Notes under the pieces: model-generated | What the model was told of the DNA's origin: nothing | What the model saw: the letters and a program-made list of their open reading frames with translations, nothing else | Database searches by the model: none | Part shown: positions 16,447-29,872 of the stretch, one piece after another | Layout: each line of letters begins with the position of its first letter | Position numbering within the stretch: position 1 is the first letter of the stretch | Made by a program: the position numbers and the translations under genes | NCBI RefSeq assembly: GCF_036884295.1 | Contig: NZ_CP145608.1 | Span: 496,001 to 560,000, forward strand | Direction of reading: 5' to 3' | DNA length: 64,000 nt | DNA from: Brochothrix thermosphacta DSM 20171 = FSL F6-1036 | Lineage (GTDB): Bacteria; Bacillota; Bacilli; Lactobacillales; Listeriaceae

Positions 16447-17229
16447 ATGAGCACGTTACAAATTAAAGACTTACACGTATCAATTGAAGGCAAAGAAATC
16501 CTAAAAGGTGTTAATCTTACGATGAATTCTGGAGAGGTTCATGCAATCATGGGACCAAACGGAACAGGTAAATCGACACTATCGTCTGCAGTAATGGGAC
16601 ACCCCTCATACGAAGTAACTTCTGGAGAAATTCTTTTAGACGGTGAAGATGTATTAGAGATGGAAGTAGATGAACGTGCACGCGCGGGTCTCTTTTTAGC
16701 GATGCAATACCCAAGTGAAGTAACGGGTATCACTAATGCTGAATTTATTCGTTCAGCAATCAATGCTCGTCGTGAAGAAGGCGACGAATTACCAATCATG
16801 AAATATCTTAAACAATTAGATAAAACAATGGCTGGTTTGGAAATGACTGAAGAAATGGCTGAACGTTATGTAAACGAAGGCTTTTCTGGTGGTGAAAAGA
16901 AACGTAATGAAATTTTACAAATGATGATGATTAAACCTAAATTTGCGATTCTTGATGAAATCGATTCTGGTTTAGATATCGATGCATTAAAAATCGTTTC
17001 AAAAGGTGTGAATGAAATGCGCGGCGGCGAATTTGGCTGCATGATTATTACGCATTATCAACGTCTATTAAACTATATTACACCTGATCATGTACACGTT
17101 ATGATGAATGGTAAAATTGCTCTTTCTGGCGGACCAGAATTAGCGAAACGTCTTGAAGCTGAAGGTTATGAAGGTATCCGTTCTGAATTGGGTATTGAAC
17201 TTGATGTTAAAGAAGAAGCAAACGACTAA
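16447..17229 (+). CDS. sufC: Fe-S cluster assembly ATPase SufC
   Basis: A 260-residue ABC-type ATPase of the SufBCD scaffold complex that builds Fe-S clusters. Walker A is GPNGTGKST, the signature is FSGGEKKRNEILQMMM, and Walker B is FAILDEIDSGLD, all typical of SufC. ATG 16447 is preceded by GGAGGG six bases away; a TTG one codon earlier is less likely. First gene of sufC-D-S-U-B, the order found in Bacillus and Listeria. The gap to sufD is 17 bases. Confidence 0.97.
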   Translation: MSTLQIKDLHVSIEGKEILKGVNLTMNSGEVHAIMGPNGTGKSTLSSAVMGHPSYEVTSGEILLDGEDVLEMEVDERARAGLFLAMQYPSEVTGITNAEFIRSAINARREEGDELPIMKYLKQLDKTMAGLEMTEEMAERYVNEGFSGGEKKRNEILQMMMIKPKFAILDEIDSGLDIDALKIVSKGVNEMRGGEFGCMIITHYQRLLNYITPDHVHVMMNGKIALSGGPELAKRLEAEGYEGIRSELGIELDVKEEAND

Positions 17230-17246
17230 GAAGGAGGAATTGACAA

Positions 17247-20222
<2,976 letters not shown>

Positions 20223-20237
20223 GGAGGATGAATAATT

Positions 20238-21635
20238 ATGGCTCCGAAAATGCCAGAATTGAGCGAATACGAATATGGCTTTCATGATAAAGATGTCTCT
20301 GTTTTCCGAACAGAACGTGGCTTAACAGCTGAAATCGTTACTGAAATATCTAATATGAAGGAAGAACCACAATGGATGTTAGATTTCCGTTTACGTTCGC
20401 TTGAACAATTTTATAAAATGCCAATGCCACAATGGGGTGGTGATTTATCAGAATTGAAATTTGAGGATATTACCTACTATGTAAAACCATCAGAAGGAAC
20501 AGTAAGTGATTGGGATGAAGTCCCAGCTGAAATTAAAGCGACTTTTGATAAATTAGGTATTCCAGAAGCAGAGCAAAAATATTTAGCAGGTGCATCTGCA
20601 CAATATGAATCTGAAGTTGTTTACCACAACATGCAAAAAGATCTTGAAGATAAGGGTGTTATTTTTAAAGATACTGGTTCCGCTTTACGTGAAAATGAAG
20701 AGCTTTTCCGTGAGTACTTTGGTAAGATTATTCCGCCACAAGACAATAAATTTTCAGCATTAAACTCAGCCGTATGGTCAGGTGGCTCGTTTATTTATTG
20801 CCCTCCAGGTGTGAAAGTTGAAACGCCATTACAAGCTTATTTCCGTATTAACTCACCAAACATGGGACAATTTGAGCGTACGCTTATTATTGTTGATGAA
20901 GGTGGTTCAATAAACTATGTTGAAGGGTGTACAGCACCTGTTTATACAACGAACTCATTGCATTCAGCTGTTGTTGAAATCATGGTTAAAGAAGGCGGTT
21001 ATTGCCGTTATACAACAATCCAAAACTGGGCAAATAACGTTTATAACCTCGTAACAAAACGTACTTTCTGTGATGCTAACGCAACAATGGAATGGATTGA
21101 TGGAAATATCGGTTCTAAATTGACGATGAAATATCCATCTGTGTATCTCCGTGGAGAAGGTGCGCGTGGGACAACGTTAACAATTGCAATCGGTGGACGA
21201 GGTCAACGTCAGGATACAGGTACTAAAATGATTCACTTAGCGCCTAATACGTCTTCGTCAATAATTTCTAAATCAATTGCGAAACAAGGTGGTAATGTTA
21301 CTTACCGTGGGATTGTTCACTTTGGTCGTAAAGCTAAAAATGCACGCTCTAATATTGAGTGTGATACGTTAATTATGGATCATGAATCAACATCAGATAC
21401 AATTCCATATAACGAAATTCTCAACAGCCAAATTTCTTTAGAGCATGAAGCAAAAGTTTCACGTGTATCAGAAGAGCAATTGTTCTACTTGATGAGCCGT
21501 GGTCTAACTGAAATTGAAGCAACTGAAATGATCGTTATGGGATTCATCGAACCCTTTACAAAAGAATTACCAATGGAATATGCCGTTGAAATGAACCGCC
21601 TCATCAAGTTTGAGATGGAAGGATCAATCGGTTAA
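20238..21635 (+). CDS. sufB: Fe-S cluster assembly protein SufB
   Basis: A 465-residue main scaffold subunit on which the cluster forms. Conserved blocks include [14 protein letters not shown] at the start, [29 protein letters not shown], and [12 protein letters not shown] with the conserved Cys. It has the length of family members. Last gene of the suf operon, 15 bases after sufU with an AAGGAGGA ribosome site, and ends before a terminator at 21812. Confidence 0.97.
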   Translation: MAPKMPELSEYEYGFHDKDVSVFRTERGLTAEIVTEISNMKEEPQWMLDFRLRSLEQFYKMPMPQWGGDLSELKFEDITYYVKPSEGTVSDWDEVPAEIKATFDKLGIPEAEQKYLAGASAQYESEVVYHNMQKDLEDKGVIFKDTGSALRENEELFREYFGKIIPPQDNKFSALNSAVWSGGSFIYCPPGVKVETPLQAYFRINSPNMGQFERTLIIVDEGGSINYVEGCTAPVYTTNSLHSAVVEIMVKEGGYCRYTTIQNWANNVYNLVTKRTFCDANATMEWIDGNIGSKLTMKYPSVYLRGEGARGTTLTIAIGGRGQRQDTGTKMIHLAPNTSSSIISKSIAKQGGNVTYRGIVHFGRKAKNARSNIECDTLIMDHESTSDTIPYNEILNSQISLEHEAKVSRVSEEQLFYLMSRGLTEIEATEMIVMGFIEPFTKELPMEYAVEMNRLIKFEMEGSIG

Positions 21636-21811
21636 GTACTACTATCGTTGCTGACATTGTTGCGAAGAGATGAGCTTACAAAGACAGTATGGGACGGAGC
21701 GCAAGCGAGTACCAATCCTTATGTTAATAACTGAGAGTACCACTCCTTTTTATTGAAAAGCGAATACTATTCTTTATGTTACTCCTTTAAGAGTATCAAT
21801 TTTTATAAATT
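21636..21811. other. Intergenic segment with degenerate repeats
   Basis: About 175 bases after sufB without a convincing gene. A 22-base element at 21705-21726 recurs at 21760-21781 with 18 of 22 identities, and a weaker relative lies between them. This looks like old tandem-repeat decay; function not apparent. Confidence 0.3.
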
Positions 21812-21837
21812 TAGCCACACAAAGTGTGGCTTTTTTT
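21812..21837 (+). terminator. Rho-independent terminator of the suf operon
   Basis: AGCCACAC/GTGTGGCT stem with three-base loop and seven T. Confidence 0.92.
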
Positions 21838-21896
21838 ATTGCTGACATTTTCGCAATTTTAATCGCGTTATGATATTATCGTTCATTATAATATTT

Positions 21897-21946
21897 AAAA
21901 GTCATTGAGGCAGCTACCAGAAAGTAGCTGCCTCAATGACTTTTTT
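21897..21946. terminator. Perfect 21-bp hairpin, probably a bidirectional terminator
   Basis: Arms 21897-21917 and 21924-21944 are exact reverse complements (AAAAGTCATTGAGGCAGCTAC and its partner) around the loop CAGAAA, ending in TTTTTT on the plus strand. It lies between the convergent suf operon and the GntR-type gene. Confidence 0.7.
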
Positions 21947-22047
21947 ACTGATTTTTGAATAACAACACCTAAGTACATAAGGAAAACACTATAAATGGCA
22001 ATTTTAGTGTCTACTCTATAACGTGCTTTTATAAAGTGAGTCGTCTT

Positions 22048-22758
22048 TTATTTATCCATTCCACTAGATTGTATGAAAAACTGCGAATGGTTGTAGTTAT
22101 AGGTCATTTTTGAAAAATCAAAGGGTTCACCGCTCATTAAATAAAACAGTTCATCAACGTGTAAAGCCGGATCATGTGTGTTTAAATTTAAATAACTGGC
22201 TTCAGTCTGATTTAACTGACCGATTCGTAAATATTTATCAGAAAAACGGACCTTTAATTTAAGTGTCTCTTTTAAATAATGAAAAATAGAATCTTCGACA
22301 ATTTCTTTATTGAGATAAGGAACATATTCTTTATTGAAGTAGGATTCTTCAATACAAAGAGCCTGTTTATTAATAAAACGGATACGTTTAACGTAATAGA
22401 CTTCTTGTGTCAAAGAGCATTTTAGATTATCGCTTACTTCTTGTGTGGGTAGTATTGTTTTTACTTCAAGTACATTTGCTGAAAGATTAAAATCTGCTAA
22501 ATCATCGGTAAATCCTTTATTATTAATTAAGTTAATATAACCTTTACGATTTTGGCGTCTTACAAAAATACCACTCCCACGTACTTGATAAATGACGCCA
22601 TTTTTTTCTAAAATGGATAAGGCTTTAATAACTGTATTCTTACTCACCTCGTAGTTTGTAATTAAATCCTCTAAACTCGGTAATTTTTCCCCTTGTTCTA
22701 ACTTTGAAACCCTAATGTATTCTTCGATTTGATTGGCAATTTCTTGGTACTTAAGCAT
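22048..22758 (-). CDS. GntR/HutC-family regulator of the adjacent PTS operon
   Basis: A 236-residue repressor-type protein. The winged helix-turn-helix is at about 5-70 (LPSLEDLITNYEVSKNTVIKALSILEKNGVIYQVRGSGIFV), followed by a UTRA effector domain to the C-terminus (HVDELFYLMSGEPFDFSKM), as in TreR or BglR-type regulators that bind phosphorylated sugars. It is divergent from the EIIBC gene with a shared 132-base control region, so it most likely controls that operon in response to a 6-phospho-beta-glucoside (inference). Confidence 0.85.
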   Translation of the reverse strand: MLKYQEIANQIEEYIRVSKLEQGEKLPSLEDLITNYEVSKNTVIKALSILEKNGVIYQVRGSGIFVRRQNRKGYINLINNKGFTDDLADFNLSANVLEVKTILPTQEVSDNLKCSLTQEVYYVKRIRFINKQALCIEESYFNKEYVPYLNKEIVEDSIFHYLKETLKLKVRFSDKYLRIGQLNQTEASYLNLNTHDPALHVDELFYLMSGEPFDFSKMTYNYNHSQFFIQSSGMDK

Positions 22759-22826
22759 AAATTGGTCACCCCGTGGATAGAATATAATAATATTACTTTA
22801 AGTATAGCATAATCTAAAAAAAAGAG

Positions 22827-22855
22827 TTGCATTATTGTATGGGTATAATTATAAT
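22827..22855 (+). promoter_or_regulatory. Promoter of the beta-glucoside-type PTS operon
   Basis: TTGCAT (22827-22832), 17-bp spacer and TATAAT (22850-22855). The AT-rich inverted sequences around the -10 box are a plausible GntR-type operator, but no clean palindrome was identified. Confidence 0.75.
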
Positions 22856-22890
22856 GTAAGTGTACAATAAAAAGAGCGGAGGGGAAATGA

Positions 22891-24279
22891 ATGTCAAAAA
22901 AAGTAAGAGATTATGAAAACTTAGCTAATGATATATTAGAGAAGGTAGGTGGAAAAGAAAATATAATAAAAGCAACACGTTGTGCAACAAGACTTCGATT
23001 AGTTTTGAAAACGGTACCATTAAATGCGGTTGAGGAGATTACTGAATTAGCTGGGGTGATTACCGTGGTGCAAAGTGGTGGACAATTTCAAGTAGTGATT
23101 GGACCACATGTAGGTGAAGTGTATGATTACTTTGTTAAATTAATTGATTTAGATACAGTTGACGTGGCAGACCAACCCAAAACGAGTATTTTAAATCGTA
23201 TTATAGCCACTATGTCAGCCGTCTTTGCACCATTTGTGTATATATTAGCAGCAGCTGGTATATTACAAGGGCTATTAATTATCATGAAATTAATCAATCC
23301 ATCATTGCAAACGACCGGTGCTTTTAAAGTGTTCGACTTCATTTCATGGACACCGTTTACCTTTTTACCGATTTTAATTGCGATTACCGCAGCGAAGCAT
23401 TTTAAAACGAATCAATTTATAGCATTGGCTTGTTGTGCCGCGTTAGTTAACCCCTCGTGGGCATTGATGGCTGCTCAAATTGCTAGTGGTGAATCTATTA
23501 AATTTTTTGGAATCTCGCTATCAGAAACAACTTATACATCAACAGTGTTACCTGCAATCTTACTAGTCTGGTTATTGTCATATGTTCAACGCTTTTTCGA
23601 AAAAATCTTACCTGAAGTCATCCGCTCACTATTTGTACCATTATTTTGTATGGTCATTATGGTGCCACTAACATTATTAATTGTAGGTCCACTTTCAAAC
23701 GGTGCCGCAGTTGCCATTGCTGATGGTTACAATAAATTAGTTGAGGTTGCTCCGCCATTAGCAGGCGCTTTAATCGGTGGTTTTTGGCAAGTGGCTGTTA
23801 TTTTTGGTGTTCATTGGGGTATAACACCGATGTGCTTGGCTAACTTTGAAGCATATGGACGCGATTCTTTCCAAGCTTTTCAAACGATTGCAGTTATTGC
23901 ACAAGTTGGCGCAGTCTTTGGTGTATTCTTAAAAACTCGCGATAAAGAAATGAAAAAAATCTCGTTATCTGCTGGTATTACCGGTTTATTCGGTATCACT
24001 GAACCTGCGATTTATGGTGTAACGTTACGATTAAAACGTCCGTTTTTAATCGGTTGTTTAGCAGGTGCTGTTGGAGGTCTTGTTGCAAGTTTCTTCAATA
24101 CGTATTACTATGCTTATGCTGGTCTACCAGGTATTTTAACAAGTGTGAATGCACTTAATTCAGATAATCCAAGTTCATTTATCGGATTGATGATTGGTTC
24201 AGCGATTGCTTTATTCGGGTCAATCATTGCAATCCAAGTTTTTGGAACGGAAAATAAAAAAATAAAAACAAGTAAATAG
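22891..24279 (+). CDS. PTS EIIBC component, beta-glucoside type
   Basis: A 462-residue membrane phosphotransferase permease. The EIIB domain is N-terminal with phosphorylated Cys31 in [13 protein letters not shown]. The EIIC domain follows from about residue 100 with roughly ten hydrophobic segments and the HWGITPM and GITEPAIYGV motifs of the glucose/sucrose/beta-glucoside superfamily. No EIIA domain is fused or encoded nearby, so phosphate must come from an EIIA elsewhere. The following GH1 gene starts 12 bases later. Substrate inferred as a beta-glucoside such as cellobiose, salicin or gentiobiose. Confidence 0.87.
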   Translation: MSKKVRDYENLANDILEKVGGKENIIKATRCATRLRLVLKTVPLNAVEEITELAGVITVVQSGGQFQVVIGPHVGEVYDYFVKLIDLDTVDVADQPKTSILNRIIATMSAVFAPFVYILAAAGILQGLLIIMKLINPSLQTTGAFKVFDFISWTPFTFLPILIAITAAKHFKTNQFIALACCAALVNPSWALMAAQIASGESIKFFGISLSETTYTSTVLPAILLVWLLSYVQRFFEKILPEVIRSLFVPLFCMVIMVPLTLLIVGPLSNGAAVAIADGYNKLVEVAPPLAGALIGGFWQVAVIFGVHWGITPMCLANFEAYGRDSFQAFQTIAVIAQVGAVFGVFLKTRDKEMKKISLSAGITGLFGITEPAIYGVTLRLKRPFLIGCLAGAVGGLVASFFNTYYYAYAGLPGILTSVNALNSDNPSSFIGLMIGSAIALFGSIIAIQVFGTENKKIKTSK

Positions 24280-25734
<1,455 letters not shown>

Positions 25735-25760
25735 AAAATGTAGCGCTAAATAATAAAAGG

Positions 25761-25800
25761 ACAGTACTCCTGCGATTATTTGCAAGAGTACTGTTTTTCT
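25761..25800 (+). terminator. Rho-independent terminator of the beta-glucoside operon
   Basis: Stem ACAGTACTC/GAGTACTGT with 16-base loop and TTTTTCT tail. Confidence 0.85.
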
Positions 25801-25877
25801 AATTGTGCATTTAAACGAACTAAAAAAGCCATTTAAACAGCACGATATACAAAATTGAGAAGTGAAGTTAAATGACT

Positions 25878-26786
25878 TTATAAATTATAGGAGTTATGTT
25901 TGATGAATTCAAAAAATGTCTTGAGTAGCGAAGAATTGTTGGTTGTATTAAGTGCTGCGACAATATTTTGATCGCTGTTAGTGCTTTCTAAATCAATAAT
26001 TTTGATATGATACTTATCTGCTAAAGAGCCATCATTCATTCCTGAGTATAAAAATGATAGCCCATTTCCCACTGAAACCATTGATAAGCCTTCATCAAGG
26101 TCCTTAACGTAAGCGTTAGCTTTTAGATTGAAACCATTTTTAATACCTTGGTTAATGACGTAATCTACAATTACAGGAGAGTGTTGTCTTTCTAGTAAAA
26201 TGAATGATTCTTGGCTTAAATCAGAAAAAGTAATTTTTTTTCTAGAGCTTAAGGGGTGTTCAATAGGTAAAGCAATTTGCAAATTATTTTTGATGAAGAT
26301 AGTATAATCAATCGTTTGATTTGTTTGAACATAAGTGAGTAAATTGAACACAATATCATAATGGCCATTAGTTAAACCATCTGCTAAATTCATCGGTGTG
26401 TCCTGTTGTAGTAAAAATTGAGTTTCAGGACAAGCCATTTTAAAAAGCTCAAATAACTCATACATTTTTCCCATATTGAAATTCGAAAGATAGCCTACTT
26501 TTAAAATCTGTGGCGTTTTATCGGCAGTCGATTGGGGGTCAAACATATGAGTTAATTGATCAACACTTTTTAAAACCTTGGTTACTTCTAATAAAAACTG
26601 TTCTCCTGCAAGCGATAATTTTAATCCATGGGAATGTCGAATAAATAATTCTATGTTTAATTCTAATTCTAATTCCTGTATGCGCCTGCTTAAAGTAGGT
26701 TGTGAAATGTATAGTTTTTCAGAAGCTTTTGTAAAACTATTTTCAGTAGCAACAGTTACAAAATATTTTAAGGTAGATAACTTCAT
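25878..26786 (-). CDS. LysR-family transcriptional regulator
   Basis: A 302-residue protein with the LysR winged helix at 1-60 (LKYFVTVATENSFTKASEKLYISQPTLSRRIQELE) and an effector-binding domain from about 90. The start ATG 26786 follows GGAG at six bases. It lies on the same strand 77 bases downstream of the broken CocE-type hydrolase gene, so it could be co-transcribed with it or read from its own promoter. Effector and targets are unknown. Confidence 0.88.
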   Translation of the reverse strand: MKLSTLKYFVTVATENSFTKASEKLYISQPTLSRRIQELELELNIELFIRHSHGLKLSLAGEQFLLEVTKVLKSVDQLTHMFDPQSTADKTPQILKVGYLSNFNMGKMYELFELFKMACPETQFLLQQDTPMNLADGLTNGHYDIVFNLLTYVQTNQTIDYTIFIKNNLQIALPIEHPLSSRKKITFSDLSQESFILLERQHSPVIVDYVINQGIKNGFNLKANAYVKDLDEGLSMVSVGNGLSFLYSGMNDGSLADKYHIKIIDLESTNSDQNIVAALNTTNNSSLLKTFFEFIKHNSYNL

Positions 26787-26863
26787 AGCGGCTCCATTTC
26801 AAATATATATATTTAAATAGTAGCTTTAGTATAATGTTAACACCTGTATTTTACAAGTTTTTC

Positions 26864-28658
26864 CTATGAGCGTGTTGCTAAAGTAGACATCAACGGTAAT
26901 TGTAGATACGAAGCATACTCGCCACCAGTATGGATAATATGAGTCCCTTTATTATCAGGCGTGCAACCAAGAGTACCAGGCATTACTGAACCAAGCTCAT
27001 CTTTTGTGCTGATAACGACTCTAAGTGTCTCACCAGATTTATAAGAAAGGCCAATTGGACTTAAAACGATGTCTAATTCAACAATTTGCCCTTTTTTTAA
27101 TTTTTCAACACTATCAAAGCGATATGCTGGGATTTCATCGGTTGCAACTTGTTTATCAAGTAGACGTTTCGATGCTCGTAGACGTCCCCAAGCGCCTTTA
27201 TATCTTAAAGCAGAAGCACCTTCCTGTGTGAAATCTTGAAGAGCAGCACCTTGATTAGGAACAACAAATTCGCTAAGGACATTGCCAAATTCATCTAATT
27301 TTTGTACCCAAACAAAAACATCCATATCATCATAACCATCTACTTCCATGAAGAGTTTTGCTTTAGGATAACCAACAAAATGTGTTTCCTCTAAAAAAGT
27401 CATTTGGAAGGATGAACGTCCTGGAAGATTAGATACCGCATACTGAACAGGTGTATCTTCCGATAGAGGAATTTCTTCTAATGAGCGAAATTTTCCATTT
27501 AAATAATAACGTTTATTTTGGCTTGCTATAGGTGGGAATGTTTTTGATGCAATGTCTGTTTGATTACCACCTTGAAAATCAAGTAGTGAATAACGTACGG
27601 TCGATCTATCAGTCCAACCGTTATCAATGTCGAGTAGATAATAATCAAAGAAACGACGTAATTCTTCAGTATTGCTTTCATCATAATAATAAGGCCATTC
27701 TTGACGGTCATGGATACGAAGCCATTTTTCATCGGAGCCTAATAATCGCCATGAGCGAAATGTTCCCATTGTATGTAAAGTGTTTGAATAACTTGCAATT
27801 ACAAAAGCGGGAACAGTAATTTTACTTGGATCAGCAACTTTATCTTCCCATAGAGGGGCATTAGCTAAAGGAAAAGTAGTCATCTCTTTAATTAAATCTT
27901 CACGTTTAGCCCCTTTTGCACTCACGTGATTAATTTGGAGTCGTTCGATAAAATTTTTGTCAGGAATGCCACCGATAAAAGCTAAATCACGATAACCATC
28001 AGCAAGCCCCTCAGTAGGGTTAATACAAGTAAGATGAGGTGGTTGCTCAGCAGCAATAAACCATTGTGAAAAAGCAAGGTACGATGTACCAGTGAGAGCC
28101 GTTTTACCGCTACACCATGGTTGGTCAGCTAACCATTCGATTAAGTCATAACCATCTTGTGCTTCTTGAGAACCAATCATCGTTGTATCGCCTTCACTAT
28201 GAGCAATACCACGCATGTCAGGATTGCACACAGCATAACCATTTGCACACAGCATAACCATTTGCACACCAATAAGCAGGATCTGGTGCTTCAAACTTTG
28301 TTAAACCCGAGTTCCATTGATTTCCCATCCCCAACATATTGAAGAGGTTTTTATAGCGAGGTGCAGTACCGGCACTTTTTCCATAAGGGCTCCACCCGAT
28401 AAGGACAGGCACTTCTTCGTCAGTGATAGGTAGATAAATATCAGTATAAATTGTAATACCGTCACGCAATTGAACAGGAACATCTTTTAACATTCTAAGA
28501 TCACATGGTAAGGGTTTAAAACCTTCGGCAATTTTTCGGCCTTTTTTTAAGAGTAATTCCTTCGTTTCAAACGGACTAAGCACGCCATGTTCAATTCCGT
28601 TGTCAACGTATTCAAAAGAAGGGATAAAACACATGTTTTCTGTGATTTTTGCAGTCAT
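26864..28658 (-). pseudogene. CocE/NonD-type (X-Pro dipeptidyl-peptidase S15) hydrolase, frameshifted by a 19-bp tandem duplication
   Basis: The N-terminal part reads from ATG 28658 (MTAKITENMCFIP...) to YWCANGYAVC and then runs into a wrong frame. The rest continues in another frame from CNPDMRGIAHSEGD to 26864. The break is a 19-base unit present twice in tandem (28225-28243 and 28244-28262). Removing one copy gives a continuous 591-residue alpha/beta hydrolase with YAVCNPDMRG, nucleophile Ser186 in TGTSYLA and a C-terminal beta domain as in CocE/S15 enzymes. Such enzymes cleave acyl or peptide bonds; the substrate here is unknown. The remainder has no other stops, so the lesion is recent, reversible, or a sequencing/assembly artefact. 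Confidence 0.88.
28224..28269. repeat. 19-bp tandem duplication (about 2.4 copies)
   Basis: Unit TGCACACAGCATAACCATT occurs at 28225-28243 and 28244-28262, followed by a partial third copy of seven bases. Nineteen is not a multiple of three, hence the frameshift. Confidence 0.97.
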
Positions 28659-28806
28659 TTATATTACCTCCAATTATTCTGTTATTAATCGATTAACTAT
28701 TTCAAATTATACAGCTGATAAGAAAAGGCGTACAATCGTTTATCTGCATAGGCAGTTCCGAAATAAAAGAGCTATACATAAAGTGAATATCACTTCTCTC
28801 GAAATT

Positions 28807-28842
28807 AAAAAAACTAAAAATACCGATGATGGTATTTTTAGC
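28807..28842 (-). terminator. Rho-independent terminator of the sucrose repressor gene
   Basis: Stem CTAAAAATACC/GGTATTTTTAG with loop GATGAT. The plus-strand A-run (28808-28813) gives the T-run on the minus strand. Confidence 0.85.
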
Positions 28843-28875
28843 TTTGAATTTTTAAGTATTTATTATAGCCTTCAG

Positions 28876-29856
28876 CTAACATGATTCCGAAAGTGCAACA
28901 CGCGCGGGTAGACTATATGTTTCTTCTAAAATAACATCAGCATCTTCGATTCGTTTCATTAATAATTCTATCATGACATCACACATCTCATCGATAGGTT
29001 GAACGACTGTTGAGAGATAAGGAGCTAGTTGATGGAGAAGTTTAGTGCCATCATAACCCACAACTTTTAAGTCAGTTGGGACATTGATGCCGATTCTTGT
29101 GGCAATATTGATAACTGTGACTGCTGTTAAGTCATCTGTACAAAAAATACCATCAATAGACTCATCTTTCAATAGTTTTTCAATTTCAATCTGCTTTAAA
29201 AGTTCAGATGAATCACTTTTTAAGCGGATGCCATTTGTTTCGAGGTTCTGTGCATCCATCACTGCTTTGTAACCATCAAAACGGTAATCACTAGGGGAAG
29301 CAGTGTCGTTAGCACCTGTAATAATAGCGATATTTTTTGCGCCACGAGCGATTAATGCTTCAGTGGCAGCTTTACCACCTTCAAAGTTATTTGATGAAAC
29401 AATCGGAATCCCTGGAGCTAAAAAACGATCGAAAGAGATGATTGGCAGGGTAACATTTTGATATTCATCAATGTTGAGATTGTGACTACCAGCGATAACA
29501 CCATCTACCTGATTTGCCGATAACATTCGCAAATACTCACGCTCTTTTTCAGGATCTTTCTCGCTATCGCACAAGATGACTTTGTATCCTTTGGCAAAAA
29601 GTTTTCGTTCGAGATTTTCGATCAGCTCACCATAAAAGGGATGACGTACAGATGGGAATACCAGACCAATCAGCATGGTGCTTTTACCTTGCAAGCTACG
29701 AGCGAGGCTATTTGGTTGATAGTTCAATTCACGCATCGCTGAATGAACTTTATCGATTGTTTTTTTACTTAAATAACCATAGTTATTAATTACACGACTA
29801 ACAGTTGTGGCACTTACGCCTGCGAGCTCTGCAACGTCTGTTAATTTCACTACCAT
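28876..29856 (-). CDS. scrR: LacI-family sucrose operon repressor (ScrR/SacR-like)
   Basis: A 326-residue regulator with helix-turn-helix at about 5-26 (LTDVAELAGVSATTVSRVIN), hinge near 55 (SLARSLQG) and a sugar-binding core. It follows the sucrose-6-phosphate hydrolase gene by 17 bases on the same strand with a GAGGTGATG ribosome site. Control over the sucrose genes is inferred from this co-location. The effector is probably fructose or a phosphorylated derivative (inference). Confidence 0.87.
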   Translation of the reverse strand: MVVKLTDVAELAGVSATTVSRVINNYGYLSKKTIDKVHSAMRELNYQPNSLARSLQGKSTMLIGLVFPSVRHPFYGELIENLERKLFAKGYKVILCDSEKDPEKEREYLRMLSANQVDGVIAGSHNLNIDEYQNVTLPIISFDRFLAPGIPIVSSNNFEGGKAATEALIARGAKNIAIITGANDTASPSDYRFDGYKAVMDAQNLETNGIRLKSDSSELLKQIEIEKLLKDESIDGIFCTDDLTAVTVINIATRIGINVPTDLKVVGYDGTKLLHQLAPYLSTVVQPIDEMCDVMIELLMKRIEDADVILEETYSLPARVALSESC

Positions 29857-29872
29857 ATCATCACCTCATGTT

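Noticed and set aside
21897-21946. Insertion-sequence inverted repeat
   Set aside because: No transposase or target-site duplication nearby; terminator is the simpler reading.
26864-28294. Reading the two hydrolase fragments as two separate genes
   Set aside because: The second fragment's apparent ATG lies in the frame created by the duplication and gives an N-terminus unlike the family; removing one repeat copy restores a single protein.
28600-28884. 94-residue plus-strand ORF between the hydrolase and the sucrose repressor
   Set aside because: Runs antisense into the hydrolase start and across the repressor terminator, no ribosome site, low-complexity content.
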